Origin: DATIUV01 sp049322755 | Lineage (GTDB): Bacteria > Pseudomonadota > Gammaproteobacteria > Burkholderiales > UBA6910 | Assembly (NCBI GenBank): GCA_049322755.1 | Contig: JBMOQX010000017.1 | Span: forward strand, 62,001-126,000 | DNA: 64,000 nt | Direction of reading: 5' to 3' | Shown here: positions 11,101 through 19,314 of the stretch, piece after piece | How the letters are laid out: each line of letters begins with the position of its first letter | Position numbering within the stretch: the stretch's first letter is position 1 | Notes under the pieces: generated by a model | Seen by the model: the letters and a program-made list of their open reading frames with translations, nothing else | What the model was told of the DNA's origin: nothing | The model's database searches: none | Made by a program: the position numbers and the translations under genes

Positions 11101-11841
11101 CTAAAGCAGCGCTTTCGCCAGCAGCGAAACGCCACTCAGCACCAGCACCGCGCCGAAGCTGCGCCGCATCTGCGCCGGTGTCATGCCGAGATGGGTGCGG
11201 TTGCCGAGCCTCAGGCCCAGCCACATCGCCGGCCACAGCGCCAATGCGGTGAGCAAAAGCCGGGTGTCCAGGAGCAGTCCCGCCAGCGCATAGCTCACCA
11301 GCCTGATCAGCACGTTGATCATCACCACCATGGCCATGGTGGCGCGCAGCTGCAGCGGGTCCGCGAGCCGGCGCGCCATGTAGATCGCGTACAGCGGCCC
11401 GCCGGTGCCGAACAGCGCGGTGACGGTGCCCGCGATCAGCCCGGTGGGCAGCGCCCAGATCCGCCCGCACACGCCGCCGGGCCGGCCGCCCCACACGCTG
11501 TAGAGACCGTTGCCGATCACCACCACGCCGAGCGCCAGCAGCAGCTGATTCGATGGCACCTTCACCAGCAGCGTGACGCCGATCACCATGCCGACGACGG
11601 CAAAGGGCATGAGCCACGCCAGCTCGCGCCCGGCCACTTGGCGGCGGGCGCGCACGCCCATGTACAGGGTGGCGGTCACGTCGAGCAGCACCACCAGGGG
11701 AACGACTTTCGTCAGCGGCAGCAGGTGGGCCAGCAGCGGCACGGCGATGATCGCCGACCCGAACCCGGTAACGCCGAGCACGAAATACGCCGCCAGCACC
11801 ACCGCCAGCGCGTAGCCGAACTCCGGCAGCGTGAGTTCCAA
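11101..11841 (-). CDS. TauE/SafE-family (TSUP) membrane transporter, candidate sulfite exporter
   Basis: A 246-residue polytopic membrane protein with about eight hydrophobic segments and the duplicated TSUP motif: GVTGFGSAIIAVPLL near residue 24 and its counterpart GTVTALFGTGGPLYAIY in the second half. TSUP members include TauE and SafE, implicated in exporting sulfite or sulfoacetate from sulfonate-degrading bacteria. That role fits here because the upstream cluster encodes a sulfite-releasing sulfo-lyase. It follows xerD by four bases and ogt overlaps comC, so read-through from the sulfolactate genes is plausible. TSUP proteins are diverse, so the substrate is inferred from context only. 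Confidence 0.85.
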   Translation of the reverse strand: MELTLPEFGYALAVVLAAYFVLGVTGFGSAIIAVPLLAHLLPLTKVVPLVVLLDVTATLYMGVRARRQVAGRELAWLMPFAVVGMVIGVTLLVKVPSNQLLLALGVVVIGNGLYSVWGGRPGGVCGRIWALPTGLIAGTVTALFGTGGPLYAIYMARRLADPLQLRATMAMVVMINVLIRLVSYALAGLLLDTRLLLTALALWPAMWLGLRLGNRTHLGMTPAQMRRSFGAVLVLSGVSLLAKALL

Positions 11842-11845
11842 CCGG

Positions 11846-12745
11846 CTAGCCGCGCGGGTGATGCCGCGCGTGCAGCTGCTTCAGCCGTTCGCGCGCGACG
11901 TGCGTATAGATCTGGGTTGTCGACACATCGGCGTGCCCGAGCAGCAGCTGCACCACGCGCAGGTCGGCGCCGTGGTTGAGCAGGTGGGTAGCGAAGGCGT
12001 GGCGAACGGTGTGGGGGGAAAGCGGCGCGTCCACGCCCGACGTCTGCGCGTAACGCTTGATCAGGTACCAGAACATCTGCCGTGACATGGGCCGGGCGCG
12101 GGCGGTGACGAACAGCGCATCGGTGCTGCGACGGCCCAGCAGTGCCGGACGGCCTTCCAGCAGATAGCGCTGAATCCATGCCGCCGCCTCCTCGCCCAGC
12201 GGCACCAGCCGCTCCTTGGCGCCCTTGCCCAGCACGCGCACCACGCCCATGTTCAGGCTCACCTGGGGGGTGGTCAATCCCACCAGTTCCGACACCCGCA
12301 AACCGCAGGCGTAGAGCACTTCCAGCATGGCGCGGTCCCGGAGTCCCCGCGGCTCCGCCACGTTGGGCGCCGCCAGCAGGCATTCCACGTTGCGCTCGCT
12401 CAGGCTTTTCGGCAGGCTGCGGGGCAGCTTGGGCGCCTCGATCTGAAGCGTCGGATCCGCTTCCAGCGTACCCTGGCGCAGCCAATGGCGGAAGAAGCGC
12501 TTGAAGCTGGAGAGTTGACGGCTCGTCGTGCGCGCGCGCGCGCCGCCGGCCACGCGGTGCGCGAGATACTTCAGCAGATCCTCCCGGGTCGCCGCCAGCA
12601 GCTCGCGGCCACGCTCTTTTCGCAGCCACGCCGCCAGCAGGCCGAGGTCGCGCCGGTAGCTCGCCAGCGTGTTGGGTGCAAGGCCGTCTTCGAGCCAGAG
12701 CGCGTCGCAGAAGGCGTCGATCGCCTTCGAATCAGCTTCGCTCAT
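11846..12745 (-). CDS. xerD: Site-specific tyrosine recombinase (XerD-type)
   Basis: Tyrosine recombinase of 299 residues, the length of XerC/XerD, which resolve chromosome dimers at dif with FtsK. The catalytic set is complete: R150 (ACGLRVSEL), K174 (LGKGAKER), H245 and R248 (SPHTVRHAFATHLL), H271 (LLGHADVSTTQ) and Y280 (IYTH). The N-terminal SAM-like core-binding domain covers about residues 5-95. The start MSEADSKAIDAF is chosen; the in-frame extension upstream overlaps ogt and is not family-like. The sequence favours XerD over XerC (SLSERNVECLLAAPN), but the two are close. It overlaps ogt by 14 bases. Confidence 0.93.
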   Translation of the reverse strand: MSEADSKAIDAFCDALWLEDGLAPNTLASYRRDLGLLAAWLRKERGRELLAATREDLLKYLAHRVAGGARARTTSRQLSSFKRFFRHWLRQGTLEADPTLQIEAPKLPRSLPKSLSERNVECLLAAPNVAEPRGLRDRAMLEVLYACGLRVSELVGLTTPQVSLNMGVVRVLGKGAKERLVPLGEEAAAWIQRYLLEGRPALLGRRSTDALFVTARARPMSRQMFWYLIKRYAQTSGVDAPLSPHTVRHAFATHLLNHGADLRVVQLLLGHADVSTTQIYTHVARERLKQLHARHHPRG

Positions 12746-13223
12746 GCGCCAGCAGCCAGCGCTTGACGTCCAGCGGGGAGCCGTCCCGCGCGTGCATGAA
12801 GCCGCCGAGGCCGCCGCCGGCGGCCACCACGCGATGGCAGGGCACCACCAGCGGTATCGGGTTGGCGCCGCAGGCGCCGCCCACGGCACGCGCGCCCGTG
12901 TGCAGGCTCTTCGCCAGCGCGGCATAGCTGCGGGTCTCGCCCGCGGGAATCTGCGCGACGGCTTCCCACACCCGGCGCTGGTACGGCGTTCCCGCCAAGT
13001 GCAGCGGAAGGTCGAAGCGGAAACGGGGATTGCGCAGATACTCGTTCAGCTGGACGCATGCCTCCGCGGCGAGGGGCAGCCGCGGTGCCAGCGGCGGCGT
13101 CGCCAGCGGCAGGTAATCGATGCCGATCAGCCAGTCCTCCTCGACCACGACGCCGAGCACCGCGAACGGCGCCGGCAGCCGGGCATCGTGCTCACGCCCC
13201 GGCCAGCGCCTTGATCTGCTCAT
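12732..13223 (-). CDS. ogt: Methylated-DNA--protein-cysteine methyltransferase
   Basis: Suicide repair enzyme that takes the methyl group from O6-methylguanine onto its own cysteine. The catalytic motif PCHRV (Cys129) is followed by the family stretch GGGLGGF, and the DNA-binding helix-turn-helix (TPYQRRVWEAVAQIPAGETRSYAALA) precedes it. It is about 163 residues, a single-domain Ogt/MGMT form without the Ada regulatory domain. The ATG at 13223 is chosen, giving a 32-base overlap with the end of the comC-like gene; another ATG lies 7 codons upstream, and the true start is uncertain. Confidence 0.92.
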   Translation of the reverse strand: MSRSRRWPGREHDARLPAPFAVLGVVVEEDWLIGIDYLPLATPPLAPRLPLAAEACVQLNEYLRNPRFRFDLPLHLAGTPYQRRVWEAVAQIPAGETRSYAALAKSLHTGARAVGGACGANPIPLVVPCHRVVAAGGGLGGFMHARDGSPLDVKRWLLAHERS

Positions 13224-14196
13224 GGAGCGCGTCCGGCACGGCAATCCCCTCGCGCCGCGCCCTCTGCGCCAGCGCCTCGCGGCGCGCGCCCGGCAGCCGG
13301 ACGCCGTCGTCCTCCAGCATCTTGGCGATGAGGGTCTCGATGCGCTCCAGGTAAACGTCGCGGCCGGCCAGGGCGTCCGGGTCCACCGCCAGGAACGCCT
13401 GCCCGATCCTCGGGCGGTTGCCCTCGGTGACGAAGAAGGAGTCGGCCTCGAAGCCCATGGCGGCGCCGGTCAGCGCGCAGCACAGCAGCTCGACGGTCAA
13501 TGCCAGCATCGCGCCCTTGACGCCACCGGCCGGCATCATGCTGCCTTCCAGCGCGGCGGCGGGATCCGTGGTGGCGCGGCCTTCCTTGTCCAGCGCCCAG
13601 CCTTCGGGAATCGACTTGCCCTGCTGCTTCGCCACCATGATCTTGCCGCGCGCGACCTCCGAGAGCGAGAGATCGATGGTGAGCGCGGAGCCGTCGCGGC
13701 GTGGAAACACGGCCGCGATCGGGTTGGTCCCGAACAGGGGCGTCTTGCCGCCCCAGGGCGCGATCGCCGCCGGCGAATTGCCGAACGCCAGGCCCACCAG
13801 GCCGGCGTCCGCCAGCGGCTTCAGGTGCAGCGCGGCGGCGCCGAAATGATTGCTGTTGGTCACGCCAGCAAACGCCACTCCGTACTCGCGCGCGCGCGCG
13901 ATTGCCTCGCGCACGGCCAGCGCGCACGCCTCGTACGCCATGCCGCACCCGGCGTCGATCAGGCAGGCGGCCTTGCGCTCGCGGGCGACGCGGGGCACCG
14001 CGGTGCCATCGGTGCGACCGATCTTCAGGTGCGCCGCGTACAGCGGCACCCGCGACACGCCGTGGGAGGCCAGTCCCGCAGCGTCCGCGTCCACCAGCGC
14101 GGCGGCCGCGGCGGCCGCCATGCTCTCGCTGGCGCCAGCCTTGACGAAGGCGCGCGCCGCCAGCTGCCGCAGCTCGTCCATGCTCACCGTTGCCAT
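13192..14196 (-). CDS. comC: Ldh/malate-dehydrogenase-family oxidoreductase, probable (R)-sulfolactate dehydrogenase
   Basis: A 334-residue member of the Ldh_2 (type II malate/L-lactate dehydrogenase) family, which includes ComC, the NADP(H)-dependent (R)-3-sulfolactate dehydrogenase, but also ureidoglycolate and piperideine-carboxylate enzymes. Seen: the family N-terminal segment with His45 (GLASHGVSRVPLY), NSNHFGAAA (His117), FGTNPIAAVFP and LTIDLSLSEVARGKI. The specific assignment rests on context: it directly follows a SlcC-type dehydrogenase (2 bases apart) and lies in one cluster with suyAB. ComC reduces sulfopyruvate to (R)-sulfolactate, and the pair acts as a sulfolactate racemase. 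Family certain; substrate inferred. Confidence 0.78.
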   Translation of the reverse strand: MATVSMDELRQLAARAFVKAGASESMAAAAAAALVDADAAGLASHGVSRVPLYAAHLKIGRTDGTAVPRVARERKAACLIDAGCGMAYEACALAVREAIARAREYGVAFAGVTNSNHFGAAALHLKPLADAGLVGLAFGNSPAAIAPWGGKTPLFGTNPIAAVFPRRDGSALTIDLSLSEVARGKIMVAKQQGKSIPEGWALDKEGRATTDPAAALEGSMMPAGGVKGAMLALTVELLCCALTGAAMGFEADSFFVTEGNRPRIGQAFLAVDPDALAGRDVYLERIETLIAKMLEDDGVRLPGARREALAQRARREGIAVPDALHEQIKALAGA

Positions 14197-14198
14197 GC

Positions 14199-15143
14199 TC
14201 AGCCTCCGGCGCGCCGGAGGAACGCCGCGATCCGCTCGGCGATCATCGCGCTCACGCGTTCGTTGGATTCCGTGGTGACGCCGGCGACGTGGGGCGTCAG
14301 GATCAGATTGGGCGCGCCCTTGAGCGGCGTGAACGGCGAGCCCGCCGCCAGAGGCTCCTGGGCAAAGACGTCGATCGCCGCGCCGCCCAGGTGGCCCGAG
14401 GCCAGAAGGTCGGCCAGCGCCTGCTCATCGACGATGCCGCCGCGGGCGGTATTGATAACGATGGCGCCGGGCTTCATCGCCGCCATTCGCTCCCGGTTCA
14501 GCAGTTCCCGGGTCTGATCGGTGAGTGGTACGTGCAGCGACACCACGTCCACCTCCGCCAGCAGCTGCTCGAGGGGCAGCAGCCGGGTGCCGATCTCCTT
14601 CAGCGCCGGGTCGTCGGGTTTGAGCGCCGGATCGAACGCGGCCACCTGCATGCCGAGCGCGCGCGCCATGCGCGCGGTGAGCTGGCCGATGTAGCCGCAG
14701 CCGATCAGGCCCAGCGTCTTGCCGCCCAGCTCGCGGCCGGTGGACAGCGGGCCGCGCGGCCACTTGCCGTCGATGACCTGCGCGGTGGCGCCGTACTGGC
14801 CGCGCAGCAGGACCATCGCGGTCCCCACCACGTATTCCGCCACCGCGGCGGCGTTGGCGCCGCTGGCCGGGATCACCTCCACGTTGCGCGCCTTGCAGGC
14901 GGCAACGTCGATGTTGTCGAGGCCGACGCCGAGCCGCCCGACGACCTTGAGCCGCTTGCCCGCGTCGAGCACCTCGTTGTCCACCTGCGTGCGGTTGCGC
15001 ACGATCAGGGCGTCCGCGTCCGCCACCGCGGCGAGCAGCTGACCGCGGTGATCCACCAGCGTGGTGTCGTAGGCCGTGTCGAACGCCGCCTTGAGCTGGT
15101 CGACGGCCGCGGTATCCATGAATTCCGAAATGACGATGCGCAT
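14199..15143 (-). CDS. slcC: D-2-hydroxyacid dehydrogenase, probable (S)-sulfolactate dehydrogenase
   Basis: A 314-residue NAD-dependent 2-hydroxyacid dehydrogenase of the 3-phosphoglycerate dehydrogenase type without an ACT domain. Catalytic residues are visible: R234 (NTARGGIVDE), E263 and H285 (TPHVAGVT); the Rossmann motif is GCGYIG at 148-153. The overall sequence (VISEFMD..., VVGRLGVGLDNIDV) resembles the SlcC type known from sulfolactate-degrading bacteria, which oxidises (S)-3-sulfolactate to 3-sulfopyruvate. Its neighbours comC and suyAB make that role likely; a general hydroxyacid dehydrogenase is the alternative. It is separated from the flavoprotein gene by 16 bases and from comC by 2. 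Confidence 0.8.
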   Translation of the reverse strand: MRIVISEFMDTAAVDQLKAAFDTAYDTTLVDHRGQLLAAVADADALIVRNRTQVDNEVLDAGKRLKVVGRLGVGLDNIDVAACKARNVEVIPASGANAAAVAEYVVGTAMVLLRGQYGATAQVIDGKWPRGPLSTGRELGGKTLGLIGCGYIGQLTARMARALGMQVAAFDPALKPDDPALKEIGTRLLPLEQLLAEVDVVSLHVPLTDQTRELLNRERMAAMKPGAIVINTARGGIVDEQALADLLASGHLGGAAIDVFAQEPLAAGSPFTPLKGAPNLILTPHVAGVTTESNERVSAMIAERIAAFLRRAGG

Positions 15144-15159
15144 GGGGTTTCTTCTTCTC

Positions 15160-16896
15160 CTAGCGGTTGGCCATGGCGCGCGCGGGCTCCTGCAGCAGGG
15201 TTTCCCCGGGGCGCACGCGGGTGAACGCCACCGGGCGGGTGCCGATGCCGAAGCGGCCGTCCTTCCAGGTGACGCAGGTGAAATACGACGCCTCGAGATC
15301 GCCGGCGTCGGGGTAATCCTCGCGGTAATGGGCGCCGCGCGAGTTCTCGCGCGCCTGCGCGGCGGCCGCCACCGCCTGGCTCACCATCACCAGGCTCTTG
15401 AGGTTGAGCCAGTCGTGCCAGGTCGGGTTGTAGGCGAGGTCGCCGTCGGGGACCCCCGCGGCGTCGAGGCGCGCGTCCAGCTCCGGCAGCGCCGCCTGCG
15501 CCCGCTGCAAACGCTCGGCGGTGCGCAGGATGCCGGCATCGTCCCACATCACGTCGTAGAGGCGCTCGCGAATCGCCGGGAGATCCTTGGCCGAGCGGCC
15601 CAGCGGCTCCAGGACGCGGGCCTCGGCGGCCTGCAGGGCCGCGGGGTCCGGCTGCCGCAGCTCGCCGTGCGCCTTGACCCAACCCGCCATGCGCTCCCCG
15701 GCAATGCCGCCGAACACCGTGGAGTTGGCCACGCCGTTGCCGCCCAGGCGGTTGGCGCCGTGGACGCCGCCGGTATCTTCTCCGGCGGCGAACAGCCCCG
15801 TCATCTCGGTGCTGCAGTCGGGAGAGAACACCACGCCGCCCATCATGTAGTGCGCCGTGGGCACCACCTCCACCAGCCCGCCGGCGAGGTCGAAACCGCA
15901 GTCTCCGCAGCGCTCCACCATGCCCTTGAACTGGCGCCGCACGTTGTCGGGACCGAGATGGGACATCTTGATGTGCACGCCGCCGTTGGGGGTGGTGCGG
16001 CCCGCGCGCATCTCGAGAAAGATGGAACGCGAAACGATGTCGCGGGTGGCGCGCTCGGCGCGCGGATCGTAGCGTTCCATGAAGCGCTCGCCGGCGCCGT
16101 TGAGCAGGTGGCCGCCGGCGCCGCGCAGACCCTCCTCCAGCACCGTGCCGGTCATGCGCGTGTGGCCGCCGGCCAGCAAGCCGGTGGGATGGAACTGCAC
16201 CATCTCCATGTCGCGCAGCGTGAGCCCGGCGCGCAGCGCCATCGCCAGGCCGTCGCAGCTCTTGTCGCCGCTGGGCGTGTGGTACTTGTACATGGTGGGG
16301 CCGCCGCCGGTGGCCATCAGCACGGCCTTGGCCTGGACGAACACGCGCTCGCCGCTGCGCAGGTCGATCATCAGCACGCCGGCGAGCCCGCTGCCGTCCC
16401 GGGCCGGAATGAACTCGACGGCGCGGTGCTCCTCCAGACGCCGGATGCCGCGCGCCCAGACCTGCTCCGCCAGCCGGTTGATGATTTCGATGCCGGTGAG
16501 GTCGCCCTTGTGCACGGTGCGGTCGAAGGTCTGGCCCGCAAACGCCTTCTGGTGCAGCGTGCCGTCGGGATTGCGGTCGAAGAAGCAGCCCAGCTCGTTC
16601 TCCAGCTCGTGGATGCGCTCCACCGCCTTCTCCACCAGCGTCCACGCCAAGTCCTGGTCGGGCAGCCATTTGCCGCCTTCGATGGTGTCCATGAAGTGAC
16701 GCTCCACCGAGTCGCCGGCCGCGAGCGCGACGTTGTAGCCGCCCTGCACCATGCGCGTGCAGCCGCACTTGCCCAGCAGGCCCTTCACCGCCACGGTGAT
16801 GTCCAGGTCCGGGGCGCGCTGGTGCGCGTGCAGCGCGGCGAACAGGCCGGCGCCGCCGGAACCCAGGATCAGCACGTCGGTTGCGATCGATCGCAT
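15160..16896 (-). CDS. Succinate dehydrogenase/fumarate reductase-like flavoprotein subunit
   Basis: A 578-residue FAD-binding_2 protein of the SdhA/FrdA family. Seen: dinucleotide motif GSGGAG (12-17), FHPTG (His236), a GLRGAGG loop (256-262), Arg285 (RDIVSRSI), His349 (PTAHYMMGG) and Arg383 (GANRLGGN), matching the main substrate-site residues of FrdA. The histidine that normally binds FAD covalently is replaced by Cys46 (GCTRMVQGG), so FAD is probably not covalently linked. By hand alignment the substrate-site threonine (TEG in E. coli FrdA) is Glu254 here. The matching iron-sulfur and anchor genes lie about 5 kb upstream in the same cluster, beyond fumarase-like and ABC genes. Possible substrate: succinate, or its sulfonate analogue 3-sulfopropanoate (inference from context). 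Confidence 0.88.
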   Translation of the reverse strand: MRSIATDVLILGSGGAGLFAALHAHQRAPDLDITVAVKGLLGKCGCTRMVQGGYNVALAAGDSVERHFMDTIEGGKWLPDQDLAWTLVEKAVERIHELENELGCFFDRNPDGTLHQKAFAGQTFDRTVHKGDLTGIEIINRLAEQVWARGIRRLEEHRAVEFIPARDGSGLAGVLMIDLRSGERVFVQAKAVLMATGGGPTMYKYHTPSGDKSCDGLAMALRAGLTLRDMEMVQFHPTGLLAGGHTRMTGTVLEEGLRGAGGHLLNGAGERFMERYDPRAERATRDIVSRSIFLEMRAGRTTPNGGVHIKMSHLGPDNVRRQFKGMVERCGDCGFDLAGGLVEVVPTAHYMMGGVVFSPDCSTEMTGLFAAGEDTGGVHGANRLGGNGVANSTVFGGIAGERMAGWVKAHGELRQPDPAALQAAEARVLEPLGRSAKDLPAIRERLYDVMWDDAGILRTAERLQRAQAALPELDARLDAAGVPDGDLAYNPTWHDWLNLKSLVMVSQAVAAAAQARENSRGAHYREDYPDAGDLEASYFTCVTWKDGRFGIGTRPVAFTRVRPGETLLQEPARAMANR

Positions 16897-16932
16897 GGCT
16901 TCAAGTCTCCGTTGATGACGCCGGTGGCGCCG

Positions 16933-17550
16933 TCAGGACGCGTCCTTCACACCCAGCGCAGCCAGCGCCGCGGCGCGCCGCTCCTGCGCGGTCTGCCTGA
17001 CCGTGCGATAGATGCTGCCGCCGTGGCTGTCCATGGCCACCAGCAGCGGGCCGAAGCCGCGCACGCGGAACTTCCACAGCGACTCCGGGTTGAGGTCGTC
17101 GAGGTCCACATCCTCGATGGCCTCGACCCAGGTGGTCTCCAGCGCCGCGGTACCGCCGATGATGGCGAGGTAGACGCCGCCCAGATCCTGGAACGCCGTC
17201 GCCGACTGCTCGCTTAAGCCCCCCTTGCCGATGATCATGCGCACGCCATTCTTCTCCATCAGCGGCCGGGTGAAGCGCTCCATGCGCATGCTGGTGGTAG
17301 TGCCGATGCAAATCGGCGCGTAGCCCGCCGGATGCTCGGCGCTCTTGTCCACCTTCCTGACGTTGGGCGCGGTGTGGATCACCGCGTGGCCGGTGAGGTC
17401 GAAGCGGGTAGTGCGGCCGCGATCGAACATGTGGATCTGCGTCGCGTCGCGGATGCCGTAGAGCGTGCCGTCGAGCGTCACGGTGTCGTCGATCCGCAAC
17501 TGCCGGATCTGCTCTTCCGTGACCGGCGGCGTGAGGTCGTAGTGGGCCAT
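16933..17550 (-). CDS. Class I fumarase/tartrate dehydratase-type hydro-lyase, beta subunit
   Basis: A 205-residue C-terminal-domain subunit (Fumerase_C, as in TtdB and two-subunit class I fumarases). It starts MAHYDLTPPVTEEQIRQL and has the family segments GHAVIHTAPNV, YAPICIGTTTSMRME, MIIGKGG and the ending VRGFGPLLVAMDSHGGS. It works with the alpha subunit, from which it is separated by only 2 bases. The reversible hydration could be fumarate to malate, L-tartrate dehydration, or a sulfonate analogue; the sequence does not decide. The frame is open upstream inside the alpha gene, but the MAHYD start is the family one. Confidence 0.9.
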   Translation of the reverse strand: MAHYDLTPPVTEEQIRQLRIDDTVTLDGTLYGIRDATQIHMFDRGRTTRFDLTGHAVIHTAPNVRKVDKSAEHPAGYAPICIGTTTSMRMERFTRPLMEKNGVRMIIGKGGLSEQSATAFQDLGGVYLAIIGGTAALETTWVEAIEDVDLDDLNPESLWKFRVRGFGPLLVAMDSHGGSIYRTVRQTAQERRAAALAALGVKDAS

Positions 17551-17552
17551 GG

Positions 17553-18428
17553 TCAGAATCCGTACTGGACGCCGCGCGGCGTGAACGTGGCGCTGGCGCG
17601 CCGGGCCGAGTGGCACTGCATGTTCACCGCCACCGGGTTCATGGTGATGTGGGTCGCCGCCAACTCCACGTGGACCGCGAACGCGGTGGAATCGCCGCCC
17701 AGCCCCTGCGGCCCGATGCCGAGGCTGTTGATCACCCGCGACAGTTCCTCCTCCAGCTTCGCGCCCTCGGGATCGTCGCAGCGGCTTCCCAGCGCACGCG
17801 TCGCTGCCGCCTTCGCCAGGTACACGCACAGGTCGGCGCTGCCGCCGACGCCGACGCCGACGATGGTGGGCGGACAGGTCTTGCCGCCGGCATCCAGCAC
17901 GCAGTCGACGACGAAGGTCTTCACCGCGTCCAGGCCCTCCGCCGGCACCGCCATGCGCAGCCAGGAGTTGTTCTCCGAGCCGCTGCCCTTGGGGATCATC
18001 CGGATCGTCAATTCCTCGGGGCGGTCGACGAAATCGACGTGGATCACCGGCACCCGCGCGCCGCACGAGGTGTGTTCGTTCTTGCGCGTGATCGGGTGCA
18101 CCACTGAGGATCGCAGCGGATGCTCGCGTGTCGCCCGGGCGCAACCGCGCGCGATGGCATCCTTGAGATCGACGCCGTCCACCTGCACGTTGCGCCCGAT
18201 CTCGACGTTGTAGATGGGAATTCCGGTGTCCTGGCACAGCAGGTTGTGCGTGTCTTCGGCCACCTGGATGTTGCGGATCATGGTGCCGAGCACGCGCTTG
18301 GCACCCGCGTCGTGTTCGCTCTCGTCCAGGCGCCGGAAACCCTGCTTGATGTCGTCGGGCAGGATCTTCAGCGCGCGGATATAGAGTTCCTTGGCGACTT
18401 CCTCGACGTTGCCGATATCGATGTTCAT
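17553..18428 (-). CDS. Class I fumarase/tartrate dehydratase-type hydro-lyase, alpha subunit
   Basis: A 291-residue iron-sulfur hydro-lyase subunit (Fumerase domain, as in TtdA). Likely [4Fe-4S] ligands are C65 (LLCQDTGIPIY), C185 (GGKTCPPTIVG) and C272 (NMQCHS), judged by spacing. The active-site signature IPKGSGSENNSW is present. Class I enzymes are oxygen-sensitive and add water across a trans double bond next to carboxylates. It is immediately followed by the beta subunit and preceded by the ABC permease. In this cluster hydration of 3-sulfoacrylate to sulfolactate is an attractive but untested role; ordinary fumarase or mesaconase activity is the alternative. Confidence 0.9.
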   Translation of the reverse strand: MNIDIGNVEEVAKELYIRALKILPDDIKQGFRRLDESEHDAGAKRVLGTMIRNIQVAEDTHNLLCQDTGIPIYNVEIGRNVQVDGVDLKDAIARGCARATREHPLRSSVVHPITRKNEHTSCGARVPVIHVDFVDRPEELTIRMIPKGSGSENNSWLRMAVPAEGLDAVKTFVVDCVLDAGGKTCPPTIVGVGVGGSADLCVYLAKAAATRALGSRCDDPEGAKLEEELSRVINSLGIGPQGLGGDSTAFAVHVELAATHITMNPVAVNMQCHSARRASATFTPRGVQYGF

Positions 18429-18447
18429 GGTCGTTCCTCGGGGACGC

Positions 18448-19314
18448 TCAATGCTGCATCCCCCACTTGCGCACGGTTTTGGCCTCGACGTTGCGGAAGA
18501 TGATGTTCTCCACCGCCAGGCCGATCAGGATCACGGTAAAGAGGCCCGCGAACACCGCCGGGATCTCCAGCAGGTTCTTGTTCTCGTAGATGAACCAGCC
18601 CAGCCCGCCGGAGCCGGATGACACGCCGAAGACCAGCTCCGCGGCGATCAGCGTGCGCCACGCGAACGCCCAGCCGATCTTCAGCCCCGTCAGGATGCTC
18701 GGAAAGCCCGCCGGGATCAGGATCTTGGTCACGTAGCCGAACCCCGAGAGCCCGTAGTTGCGCCCCACCATGCGCAGCGTGGCCGAGACCGACATGAACC
18801 CCGAGTGGGTGTTGAGCGCCACCGGCCAGAGCACCGCGTGAATGAGCACGAACACGATGCTGCCGTTGCCCAACCCGAACCAGATCAGCGCCAGCGGCAA
18901 CAGGGCGATCGCCGGCAGCGGGTTGAACATCGAGGTCAGCGTCTCCAGCAGGTCGTTGCCCAGCCGGGTCGTGATCGCCAGCACCGTGAGCACCGCCGCG
19001 ATCGCCAGGCCCGAAGCGTAGCCCATCAGCAGCACCTTGATCGAGTACCATGCCTTGCCCAGCAGCCCGCCTTCGACGATCGCCTCCCAGAACGCCTCCA
19101 CCGTCGAGGTGAAGGTGGGAAAGAGCAGCGGGTTGTTGAGCTGGCGCGCGTAGACCTCCCAGATCAGCGCCAGCACCACCAGCAGCAGGCTCTTGCGCAC
19201 CCAGCCCTGGTTGAAGACCTTCTCCCACGGCGTGAGCGGCTTCTCCACCACGCCGAAGGCGGTCTCCAGCTGCTCGCGCACGAACTCCGGGCGTTGAACT
19301 TGGGTTTCAGACAT
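18448..19314 (-). CDS. ABC transporter permease, NitT/TauT (sulfonate/nitrate) family
   Basis: A 288-residue BPD_transp_1 permease with about six membrane segments and the EAA-type cytoplasmic loop (AATLRMVGRNYGLSGF... region read as SATLRMVGRNYGL). It is related to SsuC/TauC, the permeases for alkanesulfonates and taurine. The N-terminal start MSETQVQRPEFVREQ overlaps the ATPase gene by eight bases. With the ATPase and binding protein upstream it forms a complete importer. The substrate cannot be read from sequence; the surrounding sulfolactate genes make an organosulfonate or a dicarboxylate analogue likely. Confidence 0.9.
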   Translation of the reverse strand: MSETQVQRPEFVREQLETAFGVVEKPLTPWEKVFNQGWVRKSLLLVVLALIWEVYARQLNNPLLFPTFTSTVEAFWEAIVEGGLLGKAWYSIKVLLMGYASGLAIAAVLTVLAITTRLGNDLLETLTSMFNPLPAIALLPLALIWFGLGNGSIVFVLIHAVLWPVALNTHSGFMSVSATLRMVGRNYGLSGFGYVTKILIPAGFPSILTGLKIGWAFAWRTLIAAELVFGVSSGSGGLGWFIYENKNLLEIPAVFAGLFTVILIGLAVENIIFRNVEAKTVRKWGMQH

